NCBI GenBank assembly: GCA_020429465.1
Contig: JAGQLH010000019.1
Coordinates: forward strand, 1-17,231
Direction: 5' to 3'
Origin: Candidatus Dojkabacteria bacterium
GTDB taxonomy: Bacteria > Patescibacteriota > Dojkabacteria > B142 > WJKM01
DNA: 17,231 nucleotides
Shown: positions 7,469 through 14,487 of the stretch, piece by piece
Numbering within the stretch: position 1 is the first letter of the stretch
Layout of the letters: each line of letters begins with the position of its first letter
Notes under the pieces: generated by a model
The model's database searches: none
The model's input: only the letters and a program-made list of their open reading frames with translations
Told to the model about the DNA's origin: nothing
Position numbers and translations under genes: made by a program

Positions 7469-8563
7469 TTATGCTACATGCAATCTATCATTATCCATCA
7501 TATCCATCCACATAGCGAAAAACAATGTTTGAAGCCCACTGATGGTTAAAAATACAAAAATGAGCAAGTTCTGAGTTCCTAATACTACCTCTGGTGAAAG
7601 TGAAGTTACTACTTGGAAGAGGAAAGGTATATTAATAATCAATAAAAAGAATGATAGGTGATATAACAAAAAAAGCGGATGGAAATCACGAAACAAATAC
7701 TTTACATACAACCGTTTCCAGAAAGCTTTAAATAGTAACCATGTAATCCGAGGAATTACTTTAAATACTTTCATTTTTGACTGTTCTCCTACTTCGTATA
7801 CTGGTTTAATTGGGACTTCTTTTACATGACAAAATGCAATATTTAATTTCACAAGAATATCATTCGGACATCCATACGATTTGTAAATATTATGGAGCCG
7901 AATTGCCTCAAGTGCAGGTAAACTAATTGCAGTGTACCCTGTCTGAGTATCCGAAACTCTCCAATATCCACTTGCAATTTTTGTAAGTAATGAAAGTATT
8001 GAATTTCCAAAGTATCGTATTCGAGGTATTACAAAAAAAGCAGAACGATGTGATAACCTATTTCCCTTCACATAATCTATGGTGGGATCATTAATGATTG
8101 GCATACAAATTCCTTCGAGTTCATCTGGATCCATTTGACCATCACCTGCCATAACTGCCGTAATATCGATTTTATGGTCTTTGCACCATTTATATCCAGT
8201 TGCTATTGCCCCTCCTACGGATGCGTTTTTTTCATGATTAATGAGAATAATCCTATCTTCCTCTGGGGTTTTGTTTACAACACGGGAGGGAGTAAATAGA
8301 GACCATTCCTTTTGATCCATTTCCGCTAGTACCTGCTCCGCTTTATTGTATGGAGTTTTTTCTACCGTTCGTTTTCTTTTTTTTATCGTTTGATTTGATT
8401 TTTCTAAATATTTTGTAACTATTTCTGCTGTATTATCCGTGGAGGCGTCATTTACCACTACAATCCTATCTACAAATTCCGGCATGCGCTTAAGTACCAT
8501 CCCTATTTGTGAGGCTTCATTATATGCAGGAACTACTACTGCAATGGTTTTATCATGTAACAT
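7469..8563 (-). CDS. Family 2 glycosyltransferase with C-terminal membrane segments
   Basis: A 364-residue protein when begun at ATG 8563. An upstream in-frame ATG at 8692 would run 51 bases into the divergent dehydrogenase gene and adds a non-conserved lead, so I reject it. From residue 7 the sequence is a GT-A fold: VVVPAYNEASQIG, VVVNDASTDNT, NHEKNASVGGAI, then the metal/nucleotide motif AGDGQMDPDE (139-148). About 50 residues (roughly 52-105, Lys/Glu-rich) are inserted between the second and third strands, longer than usual for the family. Two hydrophobic segments near 295-318 and 326-350 anchor the C-terminus. The build resembles polyprenyl-phosphate sugar transferases (DPM-like), so it may load a polyprenyl phosphate or add a sugar at the membrane. 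It is the first gene of the left-arm operon and the only glycosyltransferase in the window. Sugar specificity is unknown. Confidence 0.85.
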   Translation of the reverse strand: MLHDKTIAVVVPAYNEASQIGMVLKRMPEFVDRIVVVNDASTDNTAEIVTKYLEKSNQTIKKRKRTVEKTPYNKAEQVLAEMDQKEWSLFTPSRVVNKTPEEDRIILINHEKNASVGGAIATGYKWCKDHKIDITAVMAGDGQMDPDELEGICMPIINDPTIDYVKGNRLSHRSAFFVIPRIRYFGNSILSLLTKIASGYWRVSDTQTGYTAISLPALEAIRLHNIYKSYGCPNDILVKLNIAFCHVKEVPIKPVYEVGEQSKMKVFKVIPRITWLLFKAFWKRLYVKYLFRDFHPLFLLYHLSFFLLIINIPFLFQVVTSLSPEVVLGTQNLLIFVFLTISGLQTLFFAMWMDMMDNDRLHVA

Positions 8564-8602
8564 GCATTTACTTTGTCTAGGATTAGTTGAGTTGTTCTTT
8601 GT

Positions 8603-8612
8603 ATTATATAAT
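8603..8612. promoter_or_regulatory. Symmetric -10 element, probable bidirectional promoter between the two arms
   Basis: The 78-bp gap between the divergent glycosyltransferase and dehydrogenase genes contains the perfect palindrome ATTATATAAT. It reads as a consensus TATAAT at 8607-8612 on the plus strand and at 8608-8603 on the minus strand. Neither direction has a good -35 at 16-18 bp: plus has only a weak TTAGTT at 8583, or TTGAGT at 8587 with a short spacer. Position relative to the genes is suitable on both sides: leaders of about 22 nt on the plus strand and 35 nt on the minus strand. The call rests on the -10 alone. Confidence 0.45.
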
Positions 8613-8641
8613 AAGCCACTTATATTACTAGTGAAAGTTCT

Positions 8642-9613
8642 ATGAAAAATTTTGGGATGATTGGACTCGCAGGCTATATTGCACCTCGGCATCTAAAAGC
8701 AATTCAAGATACAAACAACACCTTGCTTGCTGCACTTGATCCATTTGATAGCGTAGGAATTATTGATAGCTTTTTTCCAGAAGCAGACTTTTTCGTTGAG
8801 TTTGAACGTTTTGACCGTCACATTGAGAAATTACGACGTGCAGGAACTTGTATTGATTACCTGAGTATTGCATCACCCAATTATCTACATGATGCCCATA
8901 TCCGATTTGGTCTAAGGCATGGAGCTGATGTTATTTGCGAGAAGCCATTAGTTTTGAATCCGTGGACAGTTGATGGACTTACTGAGATCGAGAAAGAAAC
9001 AGGGAAAAAAGTTTACACTATCTTGCAATTACGACTACACGAAACAATTAAAGAATTAAAAAAGAAAATTGAAAATGGCCCGGCTGATAAAGTATATGAT
9101 ATCGATCTCACCTACATTACTTCTCGCGGGAAATGGTACTACGCAAGTTGGAAAGGTGATATAAACCGATCCGGTGGTATCGCAACAAATATCGGAATTC
9201 ATTTTTTTGATATGCTTTCATGGATCTTTGGAGAAGTGAAACAAAATATTATCCACTTACATACCCATGATCGGGCTGCCGGCTACCTTGAATTAGAGCG
9301 TGCTCGTGTACGGTGGTTTTTAAGCATTAATTACGAGACTCTTCCGGATGAGGTTAAGGGAAGTAATAAGCGGACCTATCGATCGATTCAGCTTGATGGA
9401 GAAGAAATCGAATTTAGTAATGGATTTACAGAATTACACACACGAAGCTACGAAGATATTCTAGCAGGGAATGGATTCGGGCTTTCCGATGCACGTCAGT
9501 CAATTGAAATTGTCCACAATATTCGTCATGCAACTATTGTTTCTCCTGATGGAAACCATCATCCATTTGTTGAAAAACCATTAACTCCTCACCCATTTAG
9601 CCATGCAGAATAA
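8642..9613 (+). CDS. wbpB: UDP-GlcNAc-uronate 3-dehydrogenase, WbpB/WlbA-like (Gfo/Idh/MocA family)
   Basis: A 323-residue Gfo/Idh/MocA oxidoreductase. The N-terminal NAD-binding segment MIGLAGYIAPRHLKAI is characteristic of the WlbA/WbpB branch. SIASPNYLH and CEKPL (about residues 98-101, catalytic Lys) follow, then the substrate-domain motif GIHFFDMLSWIFG with the usual Gly-x-His-x-x-Asp. In P. aeruginosa and Bordetella this enzyme oxidises the C3 hydroxyl of UDP-GlcNAc-uronic acid to a 3-keto sugar, which the WbpE aminotransferase then uses. Both partners and the WbpD acetyltransferase are in this window, which supports the assignment. The last 11 bases overlap the start of the WbpD-like gene. 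Codon use is distinctive: 18 of 19 Arg codons are CGN. Probably the first gene of the right-arm operon, transcribed from the symmetric -10 just upstream. Confidence 0.88.
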   Translation: MKNFGMIGLAGYIAPRHLKAIQDTNNTLLAALDPFDSVGIIDSFFPEADFFVEFERFDRHIEKLRRAGTCIDYLSIASPNYLHDAHIRFGLRHGADVICEKPLVLNPWTVDGLTEIEKETGKKVYTILQLRLHETIKELKKKIENGPADKVYDIDLTYITSRGKWYYASWKGDINRSGGIATNIGIHFFDMLSWIFGEVKQNIIHLHTHDRAAGYLELERARVRWFLSINYETLPDEVKGSNKRTYRSIQLDGEEIEFSNGFTELHTRSYEDILAGNGFGLSDARQSIEIVHNIRHATIVSPDGNHHPFVEKPLTPHPFSHAE

Positions 9614-10184
9614 TCCAACTACCTATATTGATCCAACAGCCATTATAGATGAAGGAGCCCAAATAGGCGAAGATAGCAAGATTTGGCATTTCTCTCATAT
9701 TATGGATTCTGCCAGGATTGGTAATAAATGCTCAATTGGCCAAGGATGTTTTGTGGCAGGTATATTAGGTTCGGGATGTAAATTACAAAATAATGTTAAT
9801 GTATACGAAGGAGTGACGCTCGGGAATAATGTATTCTGTGGTCCAAATATGACATTTACTAATGATTTAAATCCTCGTGCTGAATATCCCAAAAAGGGTA
9901 ATTATACTTCTACTATAGTTAAGGATGGGGTAACTTTCGGAGCCCAGGTTGTAGTTATCTGTGGAGTCACAATCGGGAATTACGCACTTATTGGTGCAGG
10001 CAGTGTTATCACAAAGGATGTTCCTAATTATGCGCTTATCTATGGCAATCCTGGGACTATCCGTGGATGGGTTTCCGAACATGGAGAACCACTTGATTTT
10101 GATGATGAAGGCGTTGCTGTCTGTAAAAAGTCGGGTGAAAATTATCGACTAGATGATGGTATAGTCACAAAAATTCTGAATTAG
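9603..10184 (+). CDS. wbpD: UDP-2-acetamido-3-amino-glucuronate N-acetyltransferase, WbpD/WlbB-like
   Basis: A 193-residue left-handed beta-helix acetyltransferase. Hexapeptide repeats run from about residue 10 to 150 (for example AIIDEGAQIGEDSKIWHFS, VTIGNYALIGAGSVITKDV). The sequence IWHFSHIMDSARIGNKCSIG, the FCGPNMTFTNDLNPRAEYP loop and the C-terminal GNPGTIRGWVSEHGEPL are typical of the WbpD/WlbB group. In the known pathway it acetylates the 3-amino group of UDP-GlcNAc3NA to give the 2,3-diacetamido-glucuronic acid nucleotide. Length matches the family (about 190). The ATG lies inside the end of the preceding gene (ATGCAGAATAA overlap), implying translational coupling with the dehydrogenase, the next-but-one step in the same route. 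It has no recognisable ribosome-binding site of its own. Confidence 0.9.
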   Translation: MQNNPTTYIDPTAIIDEGAQIGEDSKIWHFSHIMDSARIGNKCSIGQGCFVAGILGSGCKLQNNVNVYEGVTLGNNVFCGPNMTFTNDLNPRAEYPKKGNYTSTIVKDGVTFGAQVVVICGVTIGNYALIGAGSVITKDVPNYALIYGNPGTIRGWVSEHGEPLDFDDEGVAVCKKSGENYRLDDGIVTKILN

Positions 10185-10244
10185 GGTGGTCATATTCATA
10201 GATTTGAGGTAACCTGATTGGGTAAACTTTTGCACACTTCTTTC

Positions 10245-11318
10245 ATGAATCCCCAGAGGAATCTTACAATTGATATATTTCGTGGTATTGCTATTTTAAG
10301 TATAGTTATTGGTCATTTACATTGGAATTCGTACGTGCGCAATTTCTTTTTCTCGTTCCATCTTCCGCTATTTTTCATTGTTACAGGACTATTTATTGAA
10401 CGATCAGCAGAAAAATACCGATTTATACCTTTTTTTATACATAAATTTAAAAAGATTGTAATTCCTTTTTTTATAGCAATTGCTGTAAGCGCTTGTATTA
10501 ATTTTTTAGTTGCTGATCCCCCCTCTTTAACACAAATGCCAGATCTTACTGAGAAATTTTTTCACACTATTGTCCGCGGTAGCTCTGGAAGTTTAATTAA
10601 CGCAAATTACTCACTTTATCTATGGTTTCTTCCCCCCTTCTTTTTATTTTCTATTGGCATCTATAGTGTATTCAAATATTTCTCTAAGTACCGACTATTT
10701 TTCCTTATCGCATCTTTTGGCATTTCATTTATTATCTGGATTGGTTCGAAGTACGGATGGTATGACCCAGAAGGAATGATTTGGGGAATAGATAAACTTC
10801 CGCTAATGTTGGTATTTGGTATGATTGGACACTATTTGTCTAGTAAACTTACCTACTTTTATTCAAAGAAGATTCCAAATCTACTCATTGGATTTGGAAT
10901 ACTTATTTTTGCTTCTATATTCGATTTTGATGTACGAACAAATGCTTATACAAATTTAGGATTATTCTTCTTTACGAGTGCTGCCGGTTTCATTGTTGTT
11001 TACACATGTGCACTTATTATTAATAAATTTAGCAATTACAGGCTAAAAAAGATCATTGCTATATTGGGAAAGAATTCACTTGTACTCTATATACTTCATT
11101 GCTTCACCTACCCAATCGTTCATAATATTGTCGGTGAACCTCAGGATGGATCAATTACTATCGAGAACATATTCTTCAACATCATCGCCTTTTTCACCTC
11201 ACTGCTTATATTTTTCCTAGTTAGATCTATTTCAAAAATCAGTGTCACACGACACGTAGAAGTTAAGCAAGATCATTCACTCGGAAGACTTCTTTATAAG
11301 TATGCAAATGTTGTATAA
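10245..11318 (+). CDS. Membrane acyltransferase, acyltransferase family 3
   Basis: A 357-residue integral membrane protein with about ten hydrophobic helices. The family-3 signature is at the N-terminus: LTIDIFRGIAILSIVIGHLHW (catalytic His in VIGH), then PLFFIVTGLF. A later YLWFLPPFFLF segment and a LGKNSLVLYILHCF motif near the C-terminus are also typical. These enzymes (OafA/ExoZ-like, OpgC) move an acyl group, usually acetyl, across the membrane onto a glycan. It stands between wbpD and wbpE in the same direction with short gaps (33 and 32 bases or so), so it is probably part of that operon and O-acylates the same polymer. Start choice is uncertain: ATG 10245 fits the family N-terminus, while a TTG at 10218 has GAGGT seven bases upstream and would add nine residues. 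Confidence 0.83.
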   Translation: MNPQRNLTIDIFRGIAILSIVIGHLHWNSYVRNFFFSFHLPLFFIVTGLFIERSAEKYRFIPFFIHKFKKIVIPFFIAIAVSACINFLVADPPSLTQMPDLTEKFFHTIVRGSSGSLINANYSLYLWFLPPFFLFSIGIYSVFKYFSKYRLFFLIASFGISFIIWIGSKYGWYDPEGMIWGIDKLPLMLVFGMIGHYLSSKLTYFYSKKIPNLLIGFGILIFASIFDFDVRTNAYTNLGLFFFTSAAGFIVVYTCALIINKFSNYRLKKIIAILGKNSLVLYILHCFTYPIVHNIVGEPQDGSITIENIFFNIIAFFTSLLIFFLVRSISKISVTRHVEVKQDHSLGRLLYKYANVV

Positions 11319-11350
11319 AACTAATTACTTTCTCATGTTAGAATTACGTC

Positions 11351-12466
11351 ATGAACTATCCAATTATTGATCTCAAAAAAGAATATGCCTCTATTAAACC
11401 GGATATTGATAAAGCTATCACTTCTGTTATTTCTGAAACAGCTTTTGTTGGAGGGAAATTCGTAGAGGAATTTGAAGATGAGATTAAAAATTTTACAGGG
11501 GCATCATATGCAATTGGTTTAAATAGCGGAACAGATGCGTTATATCTATCATTATGGGCAGCTGGCATTGGCCCTGGAGATGAAGTTATCACTACCCCTT
11601 TTACATTTTTTGCTACGGCAGAGGTTATTGCTCATATTGGTGCAACCCCAGTATTTATTGATATAGATCCAGATACATTCAATATCGATGCTTCCCAAAT
11701 AGAACAAGCTATTACAAAAAATACCAAGGCTATCCTTCCTGTACACTTATATGGCTATGCTGCGAACATGACGGAAATTATATCTATCGCTCAATCTTAT
11801 AATTTATTCGTACTAGAAGATGCTTGCCAAGCAATTGGTGCTTATCACGATAGTGCCCACGTCGGACTACTCGGGAATGCTGGAACCTTGAGTTTTTACC
11901 CTTCAAAAAACCTTGGAGCCTACGGAGATGGGGGTATGGTTATAACAAATGATGAAAAGCTGGCTAGGGAGATTCGTCGACTACGAAACCATGGCCAGAC
12001 TAAAAAATACTTTCCCGAAAAAATTGGTGTGAGTAGCAGACTTGATGGAATCCAAGCAGCAATTCTTTCCGCAAAACTAAAACACCTTCCTGAGTGGACT
12101 GCAAAAAGAATCCAGACAGCAACATGGTATGATGAGCTTCTTAACAATCAGGACGGTATTAAACTACCAGCTTATCAAATCACCGATCGAAAGAATCACG
12201 TTTATCATCAATATACTTTGAGAGTCTTAGATGGGATGCGGGATAAATTACAAAAACATCTTGAGAATCATAGAATCGGGACAATGATTTATTATCCACA
12301 AAACCTCCACCAGACGAAAGCCTTTGAAACTGTTAATTTTGTAAAGCATACTACAAGTGAGAGTGAGAAGGCATCTTTAGAAGTACTTAGTTTGCCAATG
12401 CATCCGTTCTTGGAGCGATCTGATGTAGAAAATATAGTAGGTATAATCAATGATTGTTTGAATTAA
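11351..12466 (+). CDS. wbpE: UDP-3-keto-GlcNAc-uronate aminotransferase, WbpE/WlbC-like (DegT/DnrJ/EryC1)
   Basis: A 371-residue PLP-dependent sugar aminotransferase. Features in order: YPIIDLKKEY at the N-terminus as in WbpE/WlbC, GLNSGTDALYLSL (phosphate-binding Gly-Thr), PFTFFATAEVI, LEDACQAIGA with Asp157 that pairs with the PLP ring nitrogen, and SFYPSKNLGAYGDGG with the Schiff-base Lys186. LRNHGQ and the SSRLDGIQAAIL substrate loop follow. It transfers an amino group, from glutamate in characterised homologues, to C3 of the sugar oxidised by the WbpB-like enzyme. The neighbouring wbpB and wbpD homologues make the 3-amino role much more likely than a 4-amino role. It is last in the right-arm operon; the next gene is on the opposite strand. 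Confidence 0.88.
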   Translation: MNYPIIDLKKEYASIKPDIDKAITSVISETAFVGGKFVEEFEDEIKNFTGASYAIGLNSGTDALYLSLWAAGIGPGDEVITTPFTFFATAEVIAHIGATPVFIDIDPDTFNIDASQIEQAITKNTKAILPVHLYGYAANMTEIISIAQSYNLFVLEDACQAIGAYHDSAHVGLLGNAGTLSFYPSKNLGAYGDGGMVITNDEKLAREIRRLRNHGQTKKYFPEKIGVSSRLDGIQAAILSAKLKHLPEWTAKRIQTATWYDELLNNQDGIKLPAYQITDRKNHVYHQYTLRVLDGMRDKLQKHLENHRIGTMIYYPQNLHQTKAFETVNFVKHTTSESEKASLEVLSLPMHPFLERSDVENIVGIINDCLN

Positions 12467-12537
12467 CATAAACTTATCTACCTCGTTTTAAGTTGAGAGT
12501 TTAGTTCATAAAATAATTTCACAGCAAGTAATTACTA

Positions 12538-13197
12538 TTATCCATAGATTTCAAATTCTAATAGCTCTTGAAAGTGTTGTGTCAATTCTTCTTGCGTAAT
12601 TTGAGTTATGTCAATAATTGTATTCTTCTGTATAATTTCTTCTATCTTGTATAAAAACTCAACTATTAACGGCCATAAATCCGATGCAACTCTCGTTCCT
12701 GGGATATTTCCATATCTAATTTCCGAATACTTTATCTTTTCTGCAAGTGAGACAATTCCATCTGGAGCTATTACCGAATCTACATATCTACAAATATTTA
12801 TTTCATTGTCGAATTTTTGCAGATCATTCTCATGATAGATTTCTTTGTCATGTAAGAGCTTCACAACACTATTAGGTATACTAATCTCTTCCACTATTTG
12901 AAATGTAGCATTTTCTTCATCGTCACCATACTTTTCCTTAAACTCTTTTTGTACTTTTTTCCAATGATCCAATTCATTGATAAGTTCTGACTGAGGATCT
13001 AAGTTCTGAAATTTGAATTTGATAATATTTCCCATGTCATGAAGAAGGCAACTGAGAATGACTCTTTCATAGTCCACCTGATTTTCAGCATCAACCCAAC
13101 TATTAATAATTATTTTCGCCAAAGCAGCAGTAGAAAGCATATGAGTCTTCAAATTGGGAGGAATAGAGTATTTTGAATATATTTGATGAATATTCAT
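12538..13197 (-). CDS. HD-domain phosphohydrolase of unknown substrate
   Basis: A 219-residue protein when begun at ATG 13197. It carries the HD-superfamily metal set in order: His19 (LKTHMLSTAALA), His53-Asp54 (SCLLHDMGNII) and Asp140 (ICRYVDSVIAPDG). A charged, Lys/Glu-rich helical stretch lies at about 75-100. Soluble, with no signal peptide. HD proteins are metal-dependent phosphohydrolases or phosphodiesterases of nucleotides and other phosphates; nothing here shows which. It does not belong to any glycan pathway I know and stands alone on the minus strand between two plus-strand sugar modules. The start at 13197 rather than 13233 is chosen because 13233 sits at the predicted -10/transcription start. 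All four Arg codons are AGA. It may be housekeeping or regulatory. Confidence 0.75.
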   Translation of the reverse strand: MNIHQIYSKYSIPPNLKTHMLSTAALAKIIINSWVDAENQVDYERVILSCLLHDMGNIIKFKFQNLDPQSELINELDHWKKVQKEFKEKYGDDEENATFQIVEEISIPNSVVKLLHDKEIYHENDLQKFDNEINICRYVDSVIAPDGIVSLAEKIKYSEIRYGNIPGTRVASDLWPLIVEFLYKIEEIIQKNTIIDITQITQEELTQHFQELLEFEIYG

Positions 13198-13234
13198 AAT
13201 AACAACACGTTTTATTAAGATGTAAAATGGCAAA

Positions 13235-13263
13235 TTTATATATCAAAATTTAAAAAAAGTTAA
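13235..13263 (-). promoter_or_regulatory. Sigma70-like promoter of the HD-domain gene
   Basis: On the minus strand, a -35 TTAACT (13263-13258, 4 of 6 to consensus) is separated by 17 bases from a -10 TATAAA (13240-13235, 5 of 6). Transcription would begin near 13228, leaving a leader of about 30 bases before ATG 13197. The spacer includes a run of seven A on the plus strand (13252-13258, reaching into the -35). Sequence-based prediction only. Confidence 0.45.
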
Positions 13264-13279
13264 TGAACTACATTAGGTT

Positions 13280-13307
13280 TTGATAATATCATTAACTGTT
13301 ATATAAT
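13280..13307 (+). promoter_or_regulatory. Sigma70-like promoter of the second sugar module
   Basis: A -35 TTGATA (13280-13285, 5 of 6) is followed after 16 bases by a perfect -10 TATAAT (13302-13307). Transcription would begin near 13314, giving a leader of about 30 bases to ATG 13346 without a Shine-Dalgarno. This is the best promoter match I noticed in the window. It also rules out the in-frame TTG at 13307 as the gene start. It probably drives the aminotransferase, epimerase and deacetylase-like genes together. Confidence 0.6.
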
Positions 13308-13345
13308 TGGAAAATTTCATATACCCTTATTATATACCCATTTTA

Positions 13346-14470
13346 ATGCAGATAAATATATCGGAGCCATGTATCGGCAAGGAAGAATTAAGTGCTGTTA
13401 AAATTCCACTAAAAACAGGTTGGGTATCACAGGGTCCAATTGTGAAAAAATTCGAAGACGAATTTGCTAAAAAACATAATGTTAAGTACGCCTTTGCTGT
13501 AAGTAGTGGTACAACTGCCCTACATACTGCTCTACTAGCTCTTGAGATAGGTCCTGGAGATGAAGTTATAGTACCATCATTTACTTGGGTGGCATCAGCA
13601 AATGCAGTCCTATACTGTGGAGCTACACCAGTATTAGTGGATATAGAATTAAACAGTTTCAATCTTGATCCCACAAGACTTGCAAAAGCAATAACCAAAA
13701 AAACCAAGGCTATTATTGCAATACACCTCTTCGGCCAAAGTGCTGACATAGATAAGATAAAAGAAATTGCCCCTGATATTGCGATTGTTGAAGATGCAGC
13801 TTGTGCTGCAGGGGGAAGATATAAAGGGGAAAATATAGGGTCTATAGGAGATGTGGCTTGTTTTTCATTTCACCCCAGGAAAATAATAACCACTGGAGAA
13901 GGTGGCATGATTACTACCAATAATAATGACATTGGAAAGAAAATTACCTCTTTAAGAAATCATGGTTTGAGTTATTCTTCTCATCAAATTGGATCTCCAG
14001 AGTACATGGGAGAAGTTCTTATGCTTGGGTACAATTTCCGCATGACTGATATTCAAGCTGCTATAGGGATTGAGCAATTAAAGAAACTCGAGAATTTCAT
14101 TGCTCATAGAACAACCCTAGTAAATTATTATTATGAATTCTTGAGGGATCTTAAATGGTTGGAAATGCCTCAGGCGGCTGGTGATGTTTTACACAGCTGG
14201 CAAGCTTTTGTCTGTTTGGTAAATACAGACAAGTCTCCAATAAGTCGCAATGAACTAATGCGGATACTCTCAAAAAACAATATTAGTACTCGGCCAGGTA
14301 CCCATGCTATACATACTCTTGATTACTACAAACAAAGATTTGGCTACTCCGAGAATCAGTTTCCAAATGCATTATTGGCACAGAATTGTTCGATTGCGCT
14401 ACCACTTCATAATAATCTGCGAAAAAAGGATATAGAGGTTATTTCTAGTACTATAAAATCTATTTCATAA
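13346..14470 (+). CDS. DegT/DnrJ/EryC1 sugar aminotransferase (perosamine-synthase-like)
   Basis: A 374-residue PLP aminotransferase from ATG 13346. Visible sites: SEPCIGKEELSAV at the N-terminus, KTGWVSQGPIV, VSSGTTALHTALLAL, SFTWVASANAVLYCGATP, IVEDAACAAGG with Asp150, and CFSFHPRKIITTGEGG with Schiff-base Lys179; then LRNHG and the NFRMTDIQAAIG loop. The FHPRK-type active site and the N-terminus resemble GDP-perosamine synthases and related 4-amino-sugar enzymes rather than the WbpE group at 11351, with which it shares only family motifs. It would make a second amino sugar from a keto sugar. The next gene is an epimerase 17 bases downstream, probably in the same transcript. Arg codons are mostly AGA/AGG (7 of 12). 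The precise substrate is not certain. Confidence 0.82.
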   Translation: MQINISEPCIGKEELSAVKIPLKTGWVSQGPIVKKFEDEFAKKHNVKYAFAVSSGTTALHTALLALEIGPGDEVIVPSFTWVASANAVLYCGATPVLVDIELNSFNLDPTRLAKAITKKTKAIIAIHLFGQSADIDKIKEIAPDIAIVEDAACAAGGRYKGENIGSIGDVACFSFHPRKIITTGEGGMITTNNNDIGKKITSLRNHGLSYSSHQIGSPEYMGEVLMLGYNFRMTDIQAAIGIEQLKKLENFIAHRTTLVNYYYEFLRDLKWLEMPQAAGDVLHSWQAFVCLVNTDKSPISRNELMRILSKNNISTRPGTHAIHTLDYYKQRFGYSENQFPNALLAQNCSIALPLHNNLRKKDIEVISSTIKSIS

Positions 14471-14487
14471 CTATTACATACTCTAAT

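Noticed and set aside
8226..8232. Runs of seven T or A (8226-8232 in the glycosyltransferase; 13252-13258 in a promoter) as phase-variable tracts
   Set aside because: Seven-base runs are common in AT-rich DNA and shorter than usual contingency tracts; no frame break is seen.
8564..8692. In-frame ATG at 8692 as start of the glycosyltransferase
   Set aside because: It would overlap the divergent dehydrogenase gene by 51 bases and cover the likely promoter; the lead of 43 residues shows no family similarity, while ATG 8563 begins just before the first GT-A strand.
12471..12494. Possible terminator hairpin (AACTTA / TAAGTT) between convergent genes
   Set aside because: Only a six-pair, mostly A-T stem with a 12-base loop and no U-run directly after it; not convincing.
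12527..12536. Perfect palindrome AGTAATTACT next to the HD gene stop
   Set aside because: Ten AT-rich bases without a loop or repeat partner; expected by chance in DNA of this composition.
13198..13233. In-frame ATG at 13233 as start of the HD-domain gene
   Set aside because: It sits between the predicted -10 and transcription start, and the added residues look unrelated to the domain.
13307..13345. In-frame TTG at 13307 as start of the second aminotransferase
   Set aside because: Its first base is the last base of a perfect TATAAT -10, so it lies upstream of the predicted transcript start; the family N-terminus fits ATG 13346.
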